Of a DNA stretch of 64,000 nucleotides, positions 27,533 through 36,900 are shown piece after piece. The notes beneath the pieces are model-generated. The model saw only the letters and a program-made list of their open reading frames with translations, made no database searches and was not told where the DNA came from. Each line of letters begins with the position of its first letter. Within the stretch, counting starts at the first letter, position 1. Source of the DNA: Corynebacterium jeikeium. Lineage in GTDB: Bacteria > Actinomycetota > Actinomycetes > Mycobacteriales > Mycobacteriaceae. The stretch spans positions 62,001 to 126,000 of the forward strand of contig NZ_JFCQ01000015.1 of the NCBI RefSeq assembly GCF_000738265.1. The letters are read 5' to 3'. A program made the position numbers and the translations under genes.

Positions 27533-28489
27533 CTAGATTGCGTCAGCGAACTTGTTGGTCGCCCACGGGATGGTCAGCGGGTTTGGCATGCTCATGGCAT
27601 TTCCTACATTCTGCTCCATCCAACGAACCTTACCCTTGCGAACCACATCCAATGTGCTGAAGGTCGGATCCTTCTTCAAGGTTTCGGCCGCGCCCTGATA
27701 ATCAAGGACAAACAGGTAATCCACGTTGTTGAGGTCGCTATAGTGTTCTGGCGCGATGTCGCGATAGAACTCCCCCTTGTTGCCTTCAAGTTCCTTCGGG
27801 ATCTCGAAGCCAAGGTTCTCAATGAACTGGCCTCGACCGTCACCGGAGGTGTAGAGGCCGATTTTTCCTTCGTAGGGCATGACGATTGCTGCGCGCTTGC
27901 CCTTTAGTTCAGGGTGCTGCTTTTGGAAATCGTCGAATGCCTTCTGCGTCTCTTCGACTAGCTTGTCGCCTTCGCTCTTCTTGTCCACCGCAGCGGCGAT
28001 CTGGTTGACCTGATCCCGCCAGGGGATCTGCCAGTCCGTGGCACCGTCTGGCTTGACGGTGGTTGTGGCGATGTCATTAAGCGCCTTCTTCGCCTGCGCG
28101 TCTACGGCAGAGTTCACCGCAATGATCTTGTCCGGATCAGCGGCGGAAATCTTCTCCAGGATTTCAGCAGTGAATCCGTTGGCAGTACCGTAAACTACTT
28201 CAGGCTTGTTGTCGCCGAGCTTTTCGGTAGCCCATGGGCCGACGCCAGACGCATCAACATCTCCCTCAGCACCCCAGGGCGCTACGAGGACTGGTTGGAT
28301 GCCTAGAGCGAGCAAAGTATCGCTGTCTCCCAGGCCAACTGCGGCGATGCGCTCGTCCCCGGTGCCCTCATTTTTTGACGCCGCCGCGTCGTCGCCTCGG
28401 GAGCAACCAGACAGAACAAGAGTGGATGCTGCCAAGACAGCGGCGGTCTTCAGTGCCGCTCGACGGGTCAGCGAATTGTTTCGAAACAT
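27533..28489 (-). CDS. Iron-siderophore-binding lipoprotein, system 1
   Basis: Extracytoplasmic receptor of the class III (FecB/FhuD) type. The signal sequence ends in a lipobox LVLSGCSRG, so the mature protein is lipid-anchored at that Cys. TRRAALK ahead of the hydrophobic core resembles a twin-arginine motif, so Tat export is possible. FecB features include IAAVGLGDSDTLLALGIQP and VDYLFVLDYQGA. The length is 318 residues. First gene of the 24.6-28.5 kb ABC operon, with a DtxR box about 115 bases upstream. Confidence 0.92.
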   Translation of the reverse strand: MFRNNSLTRRAALKTAAVLAASTLVLSGCSRGDDAAASKNEGTGDERIAAVGLGDSDTLLALGIQPVLVAPWGAEGDVDASGVGPWATEKLGDNKPEVVYGTANGFTAEILEKISAADPDKIIAVNSAVDAQAKKALNDIATTTVKPDGATDWQIPWRDQVNQIAAAVDKKSEGDKLVEETQKAFDDFQKQHPELKGKRAAIVMPYEGKIGLYTSGDGRGQFIENLGFEIPKELEGNKGEFYRDIAPEHYSDLNNVDYLFVLDYQGAAETLKKDPTFSTLDVVRKGKVRWMEQNVGNAMSMPNPLTIPWATNKFADAI

Positions 28490-28806
28490 GTGGAAGCCTA
28501 ACGTGTAAGGAACTCTTTGAGGCGCTGTAAAGTACCCGTAGCCCCAAGAGACTGATGGCCTCTTTCAGCTACGGTGGATTCAGCAATCGCGCCCATCTTA
28601 CACAGGTTAGGCTAACCACGCAAAAGGCTGCCCTAAGTTAATTATTTTGGGGGATGTGTGGCCGCCGATATGGAGGCAGCTCAGCCGCTAGGGGCCAGCC
28701 GACAGGGGGCACTTTAGAAACGGTTTAGCAAACCACCAAACGTCCGCCGCTCCTCCACACGCTTCGCCCGAGACAAATGTCCTGAGGTTCGCCCGACCAC
28801 CGGCAG
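28490..28806. other. Intergenic region with iron box, between system 1 and the biosynthetic block
   Basis: A 317-base gap. It contains the promoter region and DtxR box (28602-28620) of the ABC operon. On the right it holds a dispersed repeat copy (28771-28817) that runs into the 3' end of the next gene. No terminator hairpin for the 30.9 kb transcript was evident. Confidence 0.55.
28602..28620 (-). promoter_or_regulatory. DtxR/IdeR box before ABC system 1
   Basis: ACAGGTTAGGCTAACCACG matches 14 of 19 positions of TTAGGTTAGGCTAACCTAA, with an unbroken central run of 14 bases. It should repress the binding protein-permease-ATPase operon when iron is plentiful. Confidence 0.8.
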
Positions 28807-28817
28807 TTACCTACCTC
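28771..28817. repeat. Dispersed repeat, copy 1 (left of biosynthetic block)
   Basis: AGACAAATGTCCTGAGG, then a stretch ending CCGGCAGTTACCTACCTCC, is shared with 51271-51329 in the same orientation. The GACAAATGTC core is a short palindrome. The copy overlaps the stop codon of the SIP-fusion gene. Confidence 0.6.
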
Positions 28818-30864
28818 CCCTCCCCACCTCGAACAGCTGGGCACTCCACCCCACCGCCTGCTGCGAACGCGCTACCGCACCCACGGCAGCCAGGTGCTTC
28901 GCAATCACACGGGCCGTGGGCAGCTGCGATCCATACAGAACGAGGCGTGATAAATCTTCCTCGTAGTCATGATCCTCGGCCCCGCTTTCCTGCAACACTG
29001 GGGTCACCAGGAACAGCTGCGCCCCAAAACGTAGTACGGCAGCTACCAGCTGTTGCAGCTCTATAGCTGGCCAACGCCGCCACGGATCAACCAGCACCAC
29101 AGCATCTACCTGCTCACACAAAGTAGCCACTGTGCCAGCCCAATCCGCCCGGCGCACATCCTCACCGCTACGCCCAACCGTTGGAGCGTGCAGTGCACTA
29201 TAGCGAGCACGATCCCGGCGGCGTGGAGCAATATCGCGCAGCATAACCTCCTCTGCGCTGGCCCCAGGCTCCGTCATCGCTGCAGTTGTTGCGCCTACTG
29301 AAATCCTTGCGTCATCTTCTGCCTCCGAAAACGACCCCAACACCACGGCGTTGGCCTGCGGTATCTTACGTAGAATCTCATCCGCATACACCGCCGCGGC
29401 CGGACCTCCCACCGCGCACCGAAGCGAGCCAGCATCCTGTCGCGCTAGTAGCTTGCTGCTCAGAATCTCCGCTGCGGCCGGGGCCGACCACTGAGCGCTG
29501 GAGGCCGCCTGTTCGTGTTCCTCCACGGCCAGTTGTGGCTGGGTTTGCACAATGTAGTCCCAGCGGTGCTCGCCCGTATCAGCCGGATTCTGCAGTGCCT
29601 GCCCTAGCTGGCCAAGTGCTGCGGTCTTGGCGGCTGCCGGCCCGGCAATCCAATCCCTTACTGGAGAATCCGGGTTTGCTAACTCGCTGCCCAGCGCAGT
29701 GAGGCCGATTCGAACCGCCCGTTGGTCCGCCACATCCTCCGCTGAGCTATCCAGTGCTGCATCCGCCGACAAAGTCACTAACCCCACTGCCTCCAAGTAA
29801 CGCGCAATCCGGAGAGCCAGCTCCTGCTGCAGGCCAGTTGCTGCGGCCAGTTGATCCACTCGATCCGCGCCCTCATCAATCAGGCCAAAAATCCCCAACC
29901 CTACGGCTTGGCGCACCAGAATCGCCGACCCCATTTCGGTGAGTTCATGCAGCTCAATCAACGCATTACGGTGGCTCATCACAGCCCCTGTCTCCGCCCC
30001 CTCACTGTCGCCCTGCGTAGCCGTCGCCCCTGCTTCCGATTGTGCCGGTGCCATTGCGCGCCAGTACCCCGTAATCTCCACGTTTTCCCGCGGAATCCCC
30101 AGAGCTCGAACCCAGCGTCGGATCGCCTTCAATCGCCCGGCCTCTCCCGCAGCCCATACATAGGGCATCGCGGCGGGCTCGGCCGCCCACTCTGGGTGTT
30201 CTCCGTACAACTCGGTAGCTTTCGCCACGAAGTCCCCGCCCTCGTCTCGCACCTGCCAGTGAATGTCCACCTGTGCTTCGAACTCCAGTCGCTGGACATG
30301 TGCCCGCGTGGCTACCTCAATAATCGCCACTGCCCTATACCCGGCGGGCAAAGACTCTATACAGCGAGCAATCGCCGGCAGCGCCGTCTCGTCGCCCACC
30401 ATCAGTAGCCACGGAGTGTGGGTGGGCAGCGCTGCGCAAGACTTCGGCCCTGCGATATACAGGGGATCTCCCGGTCGAGCTCGTGCGGACCAGTCCTCGG
30501 CCAGGCCTTGGCCATGCCGCGCGAAGTCTACGACGAGGCGGCCCTGGGAGGCGTCGAATGAACGGACGGTATATGTCCGAAACAGATCTTTGACCTCCTC
30601 TTGCCATAGCACCGTCGCGTCCTCCCGTGTGATGGGGTGAGGGCGCTCCCCGGTGGCCGGGTCTGGGAAGATGATGCGGATATCGTCGTCGAAACCATCG
30701 CTGACTAGCGGTGGTGCGTCTACGCCGAACGCACTATGGGCGCGTAGTTGTTCGCCCGTCAGAGTAATGCGACGCATCCCTGGTGTGATGTCCTCGATGT
30801 CATCGACCTGCAGTTCGCGGATCGTAATGGGGTAGATTTCCCTGTCTCGGCTATTCCTCGCCAT
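28807..30864 (-). CDS. Fusion: siderophore-interacting reductase + O-methyltransferase-like domain
   Basis: About 685 residues in two parts. Residues ~1-275 are a SIP/ViuB flavin reductase: IEDITPGMRRITLTGEQL, FRTYTVRSFD (FAD motif), PYVWAAGEAGRLKAIRRWV. From ~300 on, the layout is that of a small-molecule methyltransferase: a winged-helix-like dimerisation segment (LVRQAVGLGIFGLIDEGAD, then LAAATGLQQELALRIARYL), then a Rossmann-like part with CAVGGPAAAVYADEILRKI, a poor match to the SAM glycine motif (GGxG absent), so it may be catalytically dead. A start at 30864 is favoured because aaagga lies six bases upstream; an ATG at 30870 is closer to that site. It lies 52 bases downstream of the NRPS and is cotranscribed. 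Confidence 0.78.
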   Translation of the reverse strand: MARNSRDREIYPITIRELQVDDIEDITPGMRRITLTGEQLRAHSAFGVDAPPLVSDGFDDDIRIIFPDPATGERPHPITREDATVLWQEEVKDLFRTYTVRSFDASQGRLVVDFARHGQGLAEDWSARARPGDPLYIAGPKSCAALPTHTPWLLMVGDETALPAIARCIESLPAGYRAVAIIEVATRAHVQRLEFEAQVDIHWQVRDEGGDFVAKATELYGEHPEWAAEPAAMPYVWAAGEAGRLKAIRRWVRALGIPRENVEITGYWRAMAPAQSEAGATATQGDSEGAETGAVMSHRNALIELHELTEMGSAILVRQAVGLGIFGLIDEGADRVDQLAAATGLQQELALRIARYLEAVGLVTLSADAALDSSAEDVADQRAVRIGLTALGSELANPDSPVRDWIAGPAAAKTAALGQLGQALQNPADTGEHRWDYIVQTQPQLAVEEHEQAASSAQWSAPAAAEILSSKLLARQDAGSLRCAVGGPAAAVYADEILRKIPQANAVVLGSFSEAEDDARISVGATTAAMTEPGASAEEVMLRDIAPRRRDRARYSALHAPTVGRSGEDVRRADWAGTVATLCEQVDAVVLVDPWRRWPAIELQQLVAAVLRFGAQLFLVTPVLQESGAEDHDYEEDLSRLVLYGSQLPTARVIAKHLAAVGAVARSQQAVGWSAQLFEVGRGGR

Positions 30865-30921
30865 GGTCATTCCTTTCTCGTTTCTGGGTTGGCGGTGTGC
30901 GGTGAGTCGGTGTGTAGCGGG

Positions 30922-33900
30922 TCAGTGCGCAGGGTCGGCATGCGGTGGGGCGGCATGCGCAGGGTCGATGCCTGTCGCCTCGGGTGCTGACCGGTCAGCC
31001 GAACTCTTGTCCAGCAGCCGCGGTGCCCATTGCTGGAAAACGTTCTTCCAGCCATCGGCTTTCACCAGCTGCGCGTGCGTAAGTTCAAGCTCGCTCACCT
31101 GCACCGGATACGCCCCCGGACGGCGCCTCCACGCAGCAGCCGGATCCCACTGCCCGTGTGCCACATCACTGTTGTTTTGCGTTGCCACCACTAGCTCGAC
31201 CCGGCCTTCGTAGCTGGTGGGTGCTGCTGTGTGCAGCAACTGCATGCAGAAACGGATGTTGCTTTCTATATCGACGCCCACAGTACCCAATTCGTGTGAC
31301 ATCCCATCGGCACGCGCAATTGCCCGAACGTCGTAGTCACCAAAGGCTGTCCTGCCATCGGGCGTGCCCGGCGGCAAGGAATGCGTACCGGAGCTGGGGC
31401 TGCTGCCGCTGGGGTAGGCGTCAAGAATTCCTAAGAACCGCACCTCATAGCCCCGGCGCTGCAACGCGGCAGCGATGTTTTCAGCCACCACGCCACCGAA
31501 GGAGTAGCCCACCAACGTGAAGGGTCCTTCTTGTTGCTCGGCCAGGATCTGTTCGGTGTAGAGCTCCGCTAGCTCGGCCAGTGTTTCCACCTGGGGTAGC
31601 GGGGACGGTAGTTCGATCAGGCGGGTGTCGAACTCAGTGTCCGCCAGAAGGCTGGCCAGCGGGGCGAAGGCCAAGCCATGTCCGCCGATCGGATGGAGGC
31701 ACCACACCGGGCGGCGTTGCGAATGCTCTGCAGTCTGTAAGCGCTGGGATTGCTGCGGCTTCGGCGGCTGCTTAGCCTTCATAGCTCCACCAGTGCCCTG
31801 CCCCAGCCGTTCCGCGATGGCTGCCGGAGTACCAGCATCCACAATGTCCTGGATCTTCAACTGCATGCCCTGCTTGCGCAGCACACCCATCAAACGCATG
31901 GCCAGCAGGGAGTCACCACCGGAGGTGAAGAAGTTCTCTTCGGGGCCGATCGGGTTGCCTAGCAAGCTCTCCATGGCGGCCTGCACCTGGGCGCATACGG
32001 GGTTGTCCTCAGAAAGCTCCCGGTTACCAGTATTGCACCTATCCGCTTCCTCTACTTCGCTGTGCCCATCTACTTCTATTTGCCCGTCCGCTGGCTCCTC
32101 AAACTCGCCGCGCTCCGGAAGCAACTCCACCAACCGGAGATCCCTACCGGTGGCGGCGTCGCACAGTGCATTGAGGAATGTGCCGAACCACCTCGCGGCG
32201 GCGTCAGGAAGAATGCGTTCCACCACATCCGGACGGTGCACCAGCGTAATCTCCAAAACGTCCCCGGGTGGGCACACGACAGTCAGCGGGTAATGCGTGC
32301 GACCGCTGGTGCGCAGCCCCTGGATGCGCGGGCACGACTCGGAGGTCTCCACTGTGTGTGGACCGCTCGGTGCACCGAAGTGTGCGTGATGGTCGTACAC
32401 CACCGCGGTGTCGAACAACGGTGCACTTCCCACCAGGGTCTCGATCTCCTGTAGCGGCGTGGTCTGGTTCTCGCTGATCAGCACCATGGTGTCTGCCACC
32501 TGTCGCACGGTATGGCGCAGCGTGTGCCCCGGTTCGAGTTGTACGTGCAACGGGAGTGTGGTGATGAACATGCCCACCGCACTAGCCATTCGCGGCTGCT
32601 CCGCGGACCGGCCGGAAAGAGTCACCCCCGTAGTCACTCGGCGCCCACCATGCAGCGCAGCCAGCGTGAGCAACCATGCGGTTTGTACCAGTACACTGGG
32701 TGTGGTTCCTAGGCTCGCCGCGGCGGTTGCCACCCGCCCATCTGTGTCGCGGTGCAGTACGTGCGGCACCTCTGGGGCTTCTGTTGTGCTCTTTTTACTT
32801 GACGCCACCGGCCGCAAGCCAGCAATCACACCTCCGTGCTCGCCTGTGCGGCTGGCCTCATGGGGCTGATCGGTGCCGGTGAAAATCTGTTGCCAGGCGC
32901 GGTGTTCCCGCTCCAGTTGTTCGGCGCTGCGTTGGCACAGGCTTCGGGCAAATTCCGCGAAGGAGGGCGCGGGGTCCAGATCCTCGCCGCTTAGCAGTCG
33001 CTGCAAATCCTGCAGCATCACGGCGGTGGACCAGCCATCGGTGAGGACGTGATGGCTGCCCAGCACAAGTGTGGCAGGGCGGTTGGTTTCTAGTCGGTTA
33101 CTCTCTGGCAACAGCACCAGGTCTGCGGTGACTAGCGGGCCGGATTCCAGGTCCACGGCGCGGTGGCCACGCAACTCCCGTAGCTGTTCCACGAACGCAT
33201 GCGCTGCAGCCGGTGAGAAGTCTCTGCAATCGTGGATTGTCCAGGGCAGATCGAGCCGCTCCGGAATCAGCATCAGCGGGAGGTCGCTGCAATCGAACAC
33301 GGCGCGCAGTGCTGCGTGGCGGCGCAGAATTGCCCGCATCGACTGGTGGATAAGCTCTGGGGAGGCCACACCAGTAAGGTCCACGGCGGCGGCAATAACG
33401 TAGCGGTCGGTTCCGGCCAATCCGTGGAACAGCAGCCCCTGCTGGGAAGCAGTAGCCGGGACAATGTCTTCCAGGGGACCGTGGGCGGCTTCCAGGGAGC
33501 GCAGATGAGCAACGCTGAGGGTCGGTGTGGGCTGGTTGGTTGAGCTGTGGCCTAGCCGAGGGTTCGTCGGCTGTGTATCGAATGCCCGGTAGTCGCTAGG
33601 TAGTGCTTGGCGCAGTACCAACCGATCCGCGACCAGCAGGTCCCGCGCCGCACGCTGTAGCTGTTCGTGCAGTTTCTCCAGCACGGTCGGGGATGCATCC
33701 CTGAGTGCTGCCAGGTCCGCCACGTATTCCACGTCTGCGCCGTCCGAGGTGAGGAAGACATTTATCGTCAGAGCCTCCGTCATCCGCCGGTCGTCGGATT
33801 CCAACACGCCGAAGCTCTCCTCCGGCTGGGCATCCAGAACATTAATCACCACACGACGGTTTGGAGGGCACGAAGCTGGATCCCACGGCTGAGCCTGCGA

Positions 33901-36900
33901 CTCGGCCTCGCGCCCAGCGCGAACCCACGCTGCCATAAACCTCGGAGAATTGGCGGATGAATGAACGGAGGCACCGTCAGCCCTCGCAGAGAAAGCCCAA
34001 CGCTCCTCCGTAGTGAACCAACCGATCAGCTCCATGCAATCCACCGCGCTACCGGTGCTGCCATAGTCACCAGAACGAGTGGCACCGGTGCCGCCATCGC
34101 GGCCGTGCCCTTCCACCACCAGCTGAAGCTCGGTCAAACCTACGGCCTGCAGCGCTTGCGCTAACAATGACACCACCACGACCTGTCGGTCTGTTCGAAA
34201 ACGCTGCGCCAGCTCGGCACTCATCGCCGCAGCATCCGGCATCGCAATTTTTCGCCACATCATCGTGGCCTGTCCCCGTGGGCATAGCAGTTTCTCCGGC
34301 AACTCCGGCAAGACCGACAGCTCCGCCGATCCCGGTGGCACGTTCTGCACGGCCTGGTGCTCCACGGCACGCTGCATCCCGTGGGCGCGCAGGAGGCCGG
34401 TGAGCGCGGGAAGCTTCACGTTGGCGTCAATTAATACAGCATTCCACTCGCGCTGCAGGTTCGGCCAGGACAGCGCATCGATTGCCAGGTGGTGCACCAT
34501 CACCAGCGCGCCTTCCCCGCACAGTCCGACCTGCCACATCACTCCACGATCGGGGGCTATGCGGGCGGCCAGCTGCTCCACCGGATCTGGGCCGTCCGGC
34601 GCAAGCTCCACCACAATCTCCTCGGCGTTGGCCAGTGGCACACGCGGGATCAGCTGCACTACGTTGTCCCAGTCCAGCAACATCCGCAGGCTCGCATGCC
34701 GGCGCTGAAGCACCTCCACCGCGCGTAGCACATCGGTTTGGCCGCACCCGGGTGGCATATCTAGCCACCGGTACATCACGTGGCGACGCATCGCATGCAC
34801 AGTGGGCGCAGCTGCAATCTGCGTGCGTGCCACCGGACTCCACGGCAATACACCCCAATCCAGCCATTGATTGTCCCCATTATTGGAGATCGAATTACCC
34901 CCCTTGCCCAGGTCTTCACCAGAACTAAGGTCGGTCGGGCGCGCAGCCTGCGAAGCCTGGGGAGCCTGCGGATTCTGCGGAGGACGGAAGGCCAATGGAA
35001 TCTGCGCTAACGCAATGCCGCCCATTAGGTCCTTCGGCTGCAACAGCAGCCCCTGCTGACGTGCGCGAGAGGCCACATGAAGAGCAGCAATACTCTCCCC
35101 TCCCAAACTGATGAAGTCCTGATCAGGATCAGTCTGCTGCGGCGGTAGATGGAGGACATCACACACCGTGCGATGCAGCAGGAGGTGGGCAGGGTCGAGC
35201 GGCGCAAGCGGGTCGTTTTTACCGCTTGTAGTTGCGTTACCTGCGCTAGAGACCTCCACGCGTTCGGTCGCCTCGGGGGCTGCGGTATCCTCCTTCGCAC
35301 CAGCGGTCGGCGGCTGCAGTCCGTATCCGGCGATGGCCTCCCGGTCGATCTTGCCGGAGGTGGTGGTGGGCAGCGCTCGCACTGGATGGATGCGCCGGGG
35401 GATCGCCGCGGCGGGTAAAGCAGCTTGCAACTGGTGCCGGATAGCGGTCAGATCTGAAGCGTCCACGGGCCAATCCCCTACCACCGCAGCAACCAACACA
35501 GTGGCCTGCCCACTGCGATTCAGTGGTGCCACGGCGCAGTGCCGCACGCCGTTCACGCTGGCTAGTACAGCTTCCACTTCGGCCAGCTCCACGCGCTGCC
35601 CATTGATCTCGACTTGCTCATCGGCACGCCCCAGAAACTGGTAGCCCCGCCCAGGAATCCATCGTGCCCGATCCCCGGTGCGGTAAATGCGCTCCGGAGC
35701 CCGACGCGGGTCGATGCGAACGTCCTCCTTGAACGCCGCATCGGTGGCCTCCGGAAGGCCACGGTAGCCGAGTGCCAGCTGTGGACCGGCTAGAACCAGT
35801 TCGCCTACTTCTTGGTCTCCTACCAGCTGCAGGGCGTTATCCACCAGGTAGGCACGCATACCGGCAACGGGCCGCCCCAGGTGCGCCACGCCCGGCTCCA
35901 CTCGGGCCAAAAGGGCATCTACAGTGCTTTCGGTGGGGCCATAGGCATTGACGACCTCCAGGCCGGTGGCCGCCAGGTGATCCCACAGCTCAGCGGGCAG
36001 CTCTTCGCCACCCAAAACCACTAACTGCAGGCTCGGTACTTTCTCCAATAGCTGCGCGGCCAACAACGCCTTCATCATGGAGGGAGTCGTATCCACCACA
36101 TTGATCTGCTGTGTAGCGAAGTGTTCCACCAGCTTGTCTGCATCCCCAGTGGCCTGTTCCGGGTAGAGGTGCACGTCGTGGCCCGCCAGCAGCCACAGCA
36201 ACTGGTCGAATGCTGCATCGAAACTGAAAGACGCCGTATGCGCCACCACCGCGTGCGGCCTGTCATACAATCCACTGCAGTGTTGGGCAAACAGAGAGCT
36301 AATTGCACGGCGGGGAACCTCCACGCCCTTGGGCTTGCCGGTGGATCCAGAAGTATAGATCAGGTAGGCCAATTGCTCCGGGTCTGGACAGGCTGCCGAT
36401 TCCGCGGACCGTTCTACGGCGTTCTCCTCCGAGGTGGTACTCCCCAAGGCTAGGGCGTAGCGGATGGCCGCCGCATCCACACTGGCTACCGGTTCAGCGT
36501 TCGCATGGATTTGCTCACGGCGCTGGACAGGACTGGTGGGATCGATATAGACGAAGGGCACGCCCGCGGCGAAAGCGGCCAGCACAGCAAGGACCAATTC
36601 GCGTCCCCGCTCCATCTCGAGAGCGAGCACTGGTCGCGCCCTATCCTGCTTGGTGGCTTGTTCCGCCTGGCGCCACCTGTCGCTTCCCAAAACCTCACGG
36701 CGAAAGTAACCAGCCAGGCGATGCACTGTAGCGTGGAGATCCTTGCTGTCCAGCACTGCAGCGCCCAGTACCTCGCCATCCAACACCTCAGTTCCGGGCT
36801 CGGTATCCCAACCATCGGCAGTGTGAACCACCAGATGTGCCTGTGTGCGGTTTCGCAGCGTGGACAAAGCGGTGCTCAGAGCGTCCTGCGATCGGCTATT

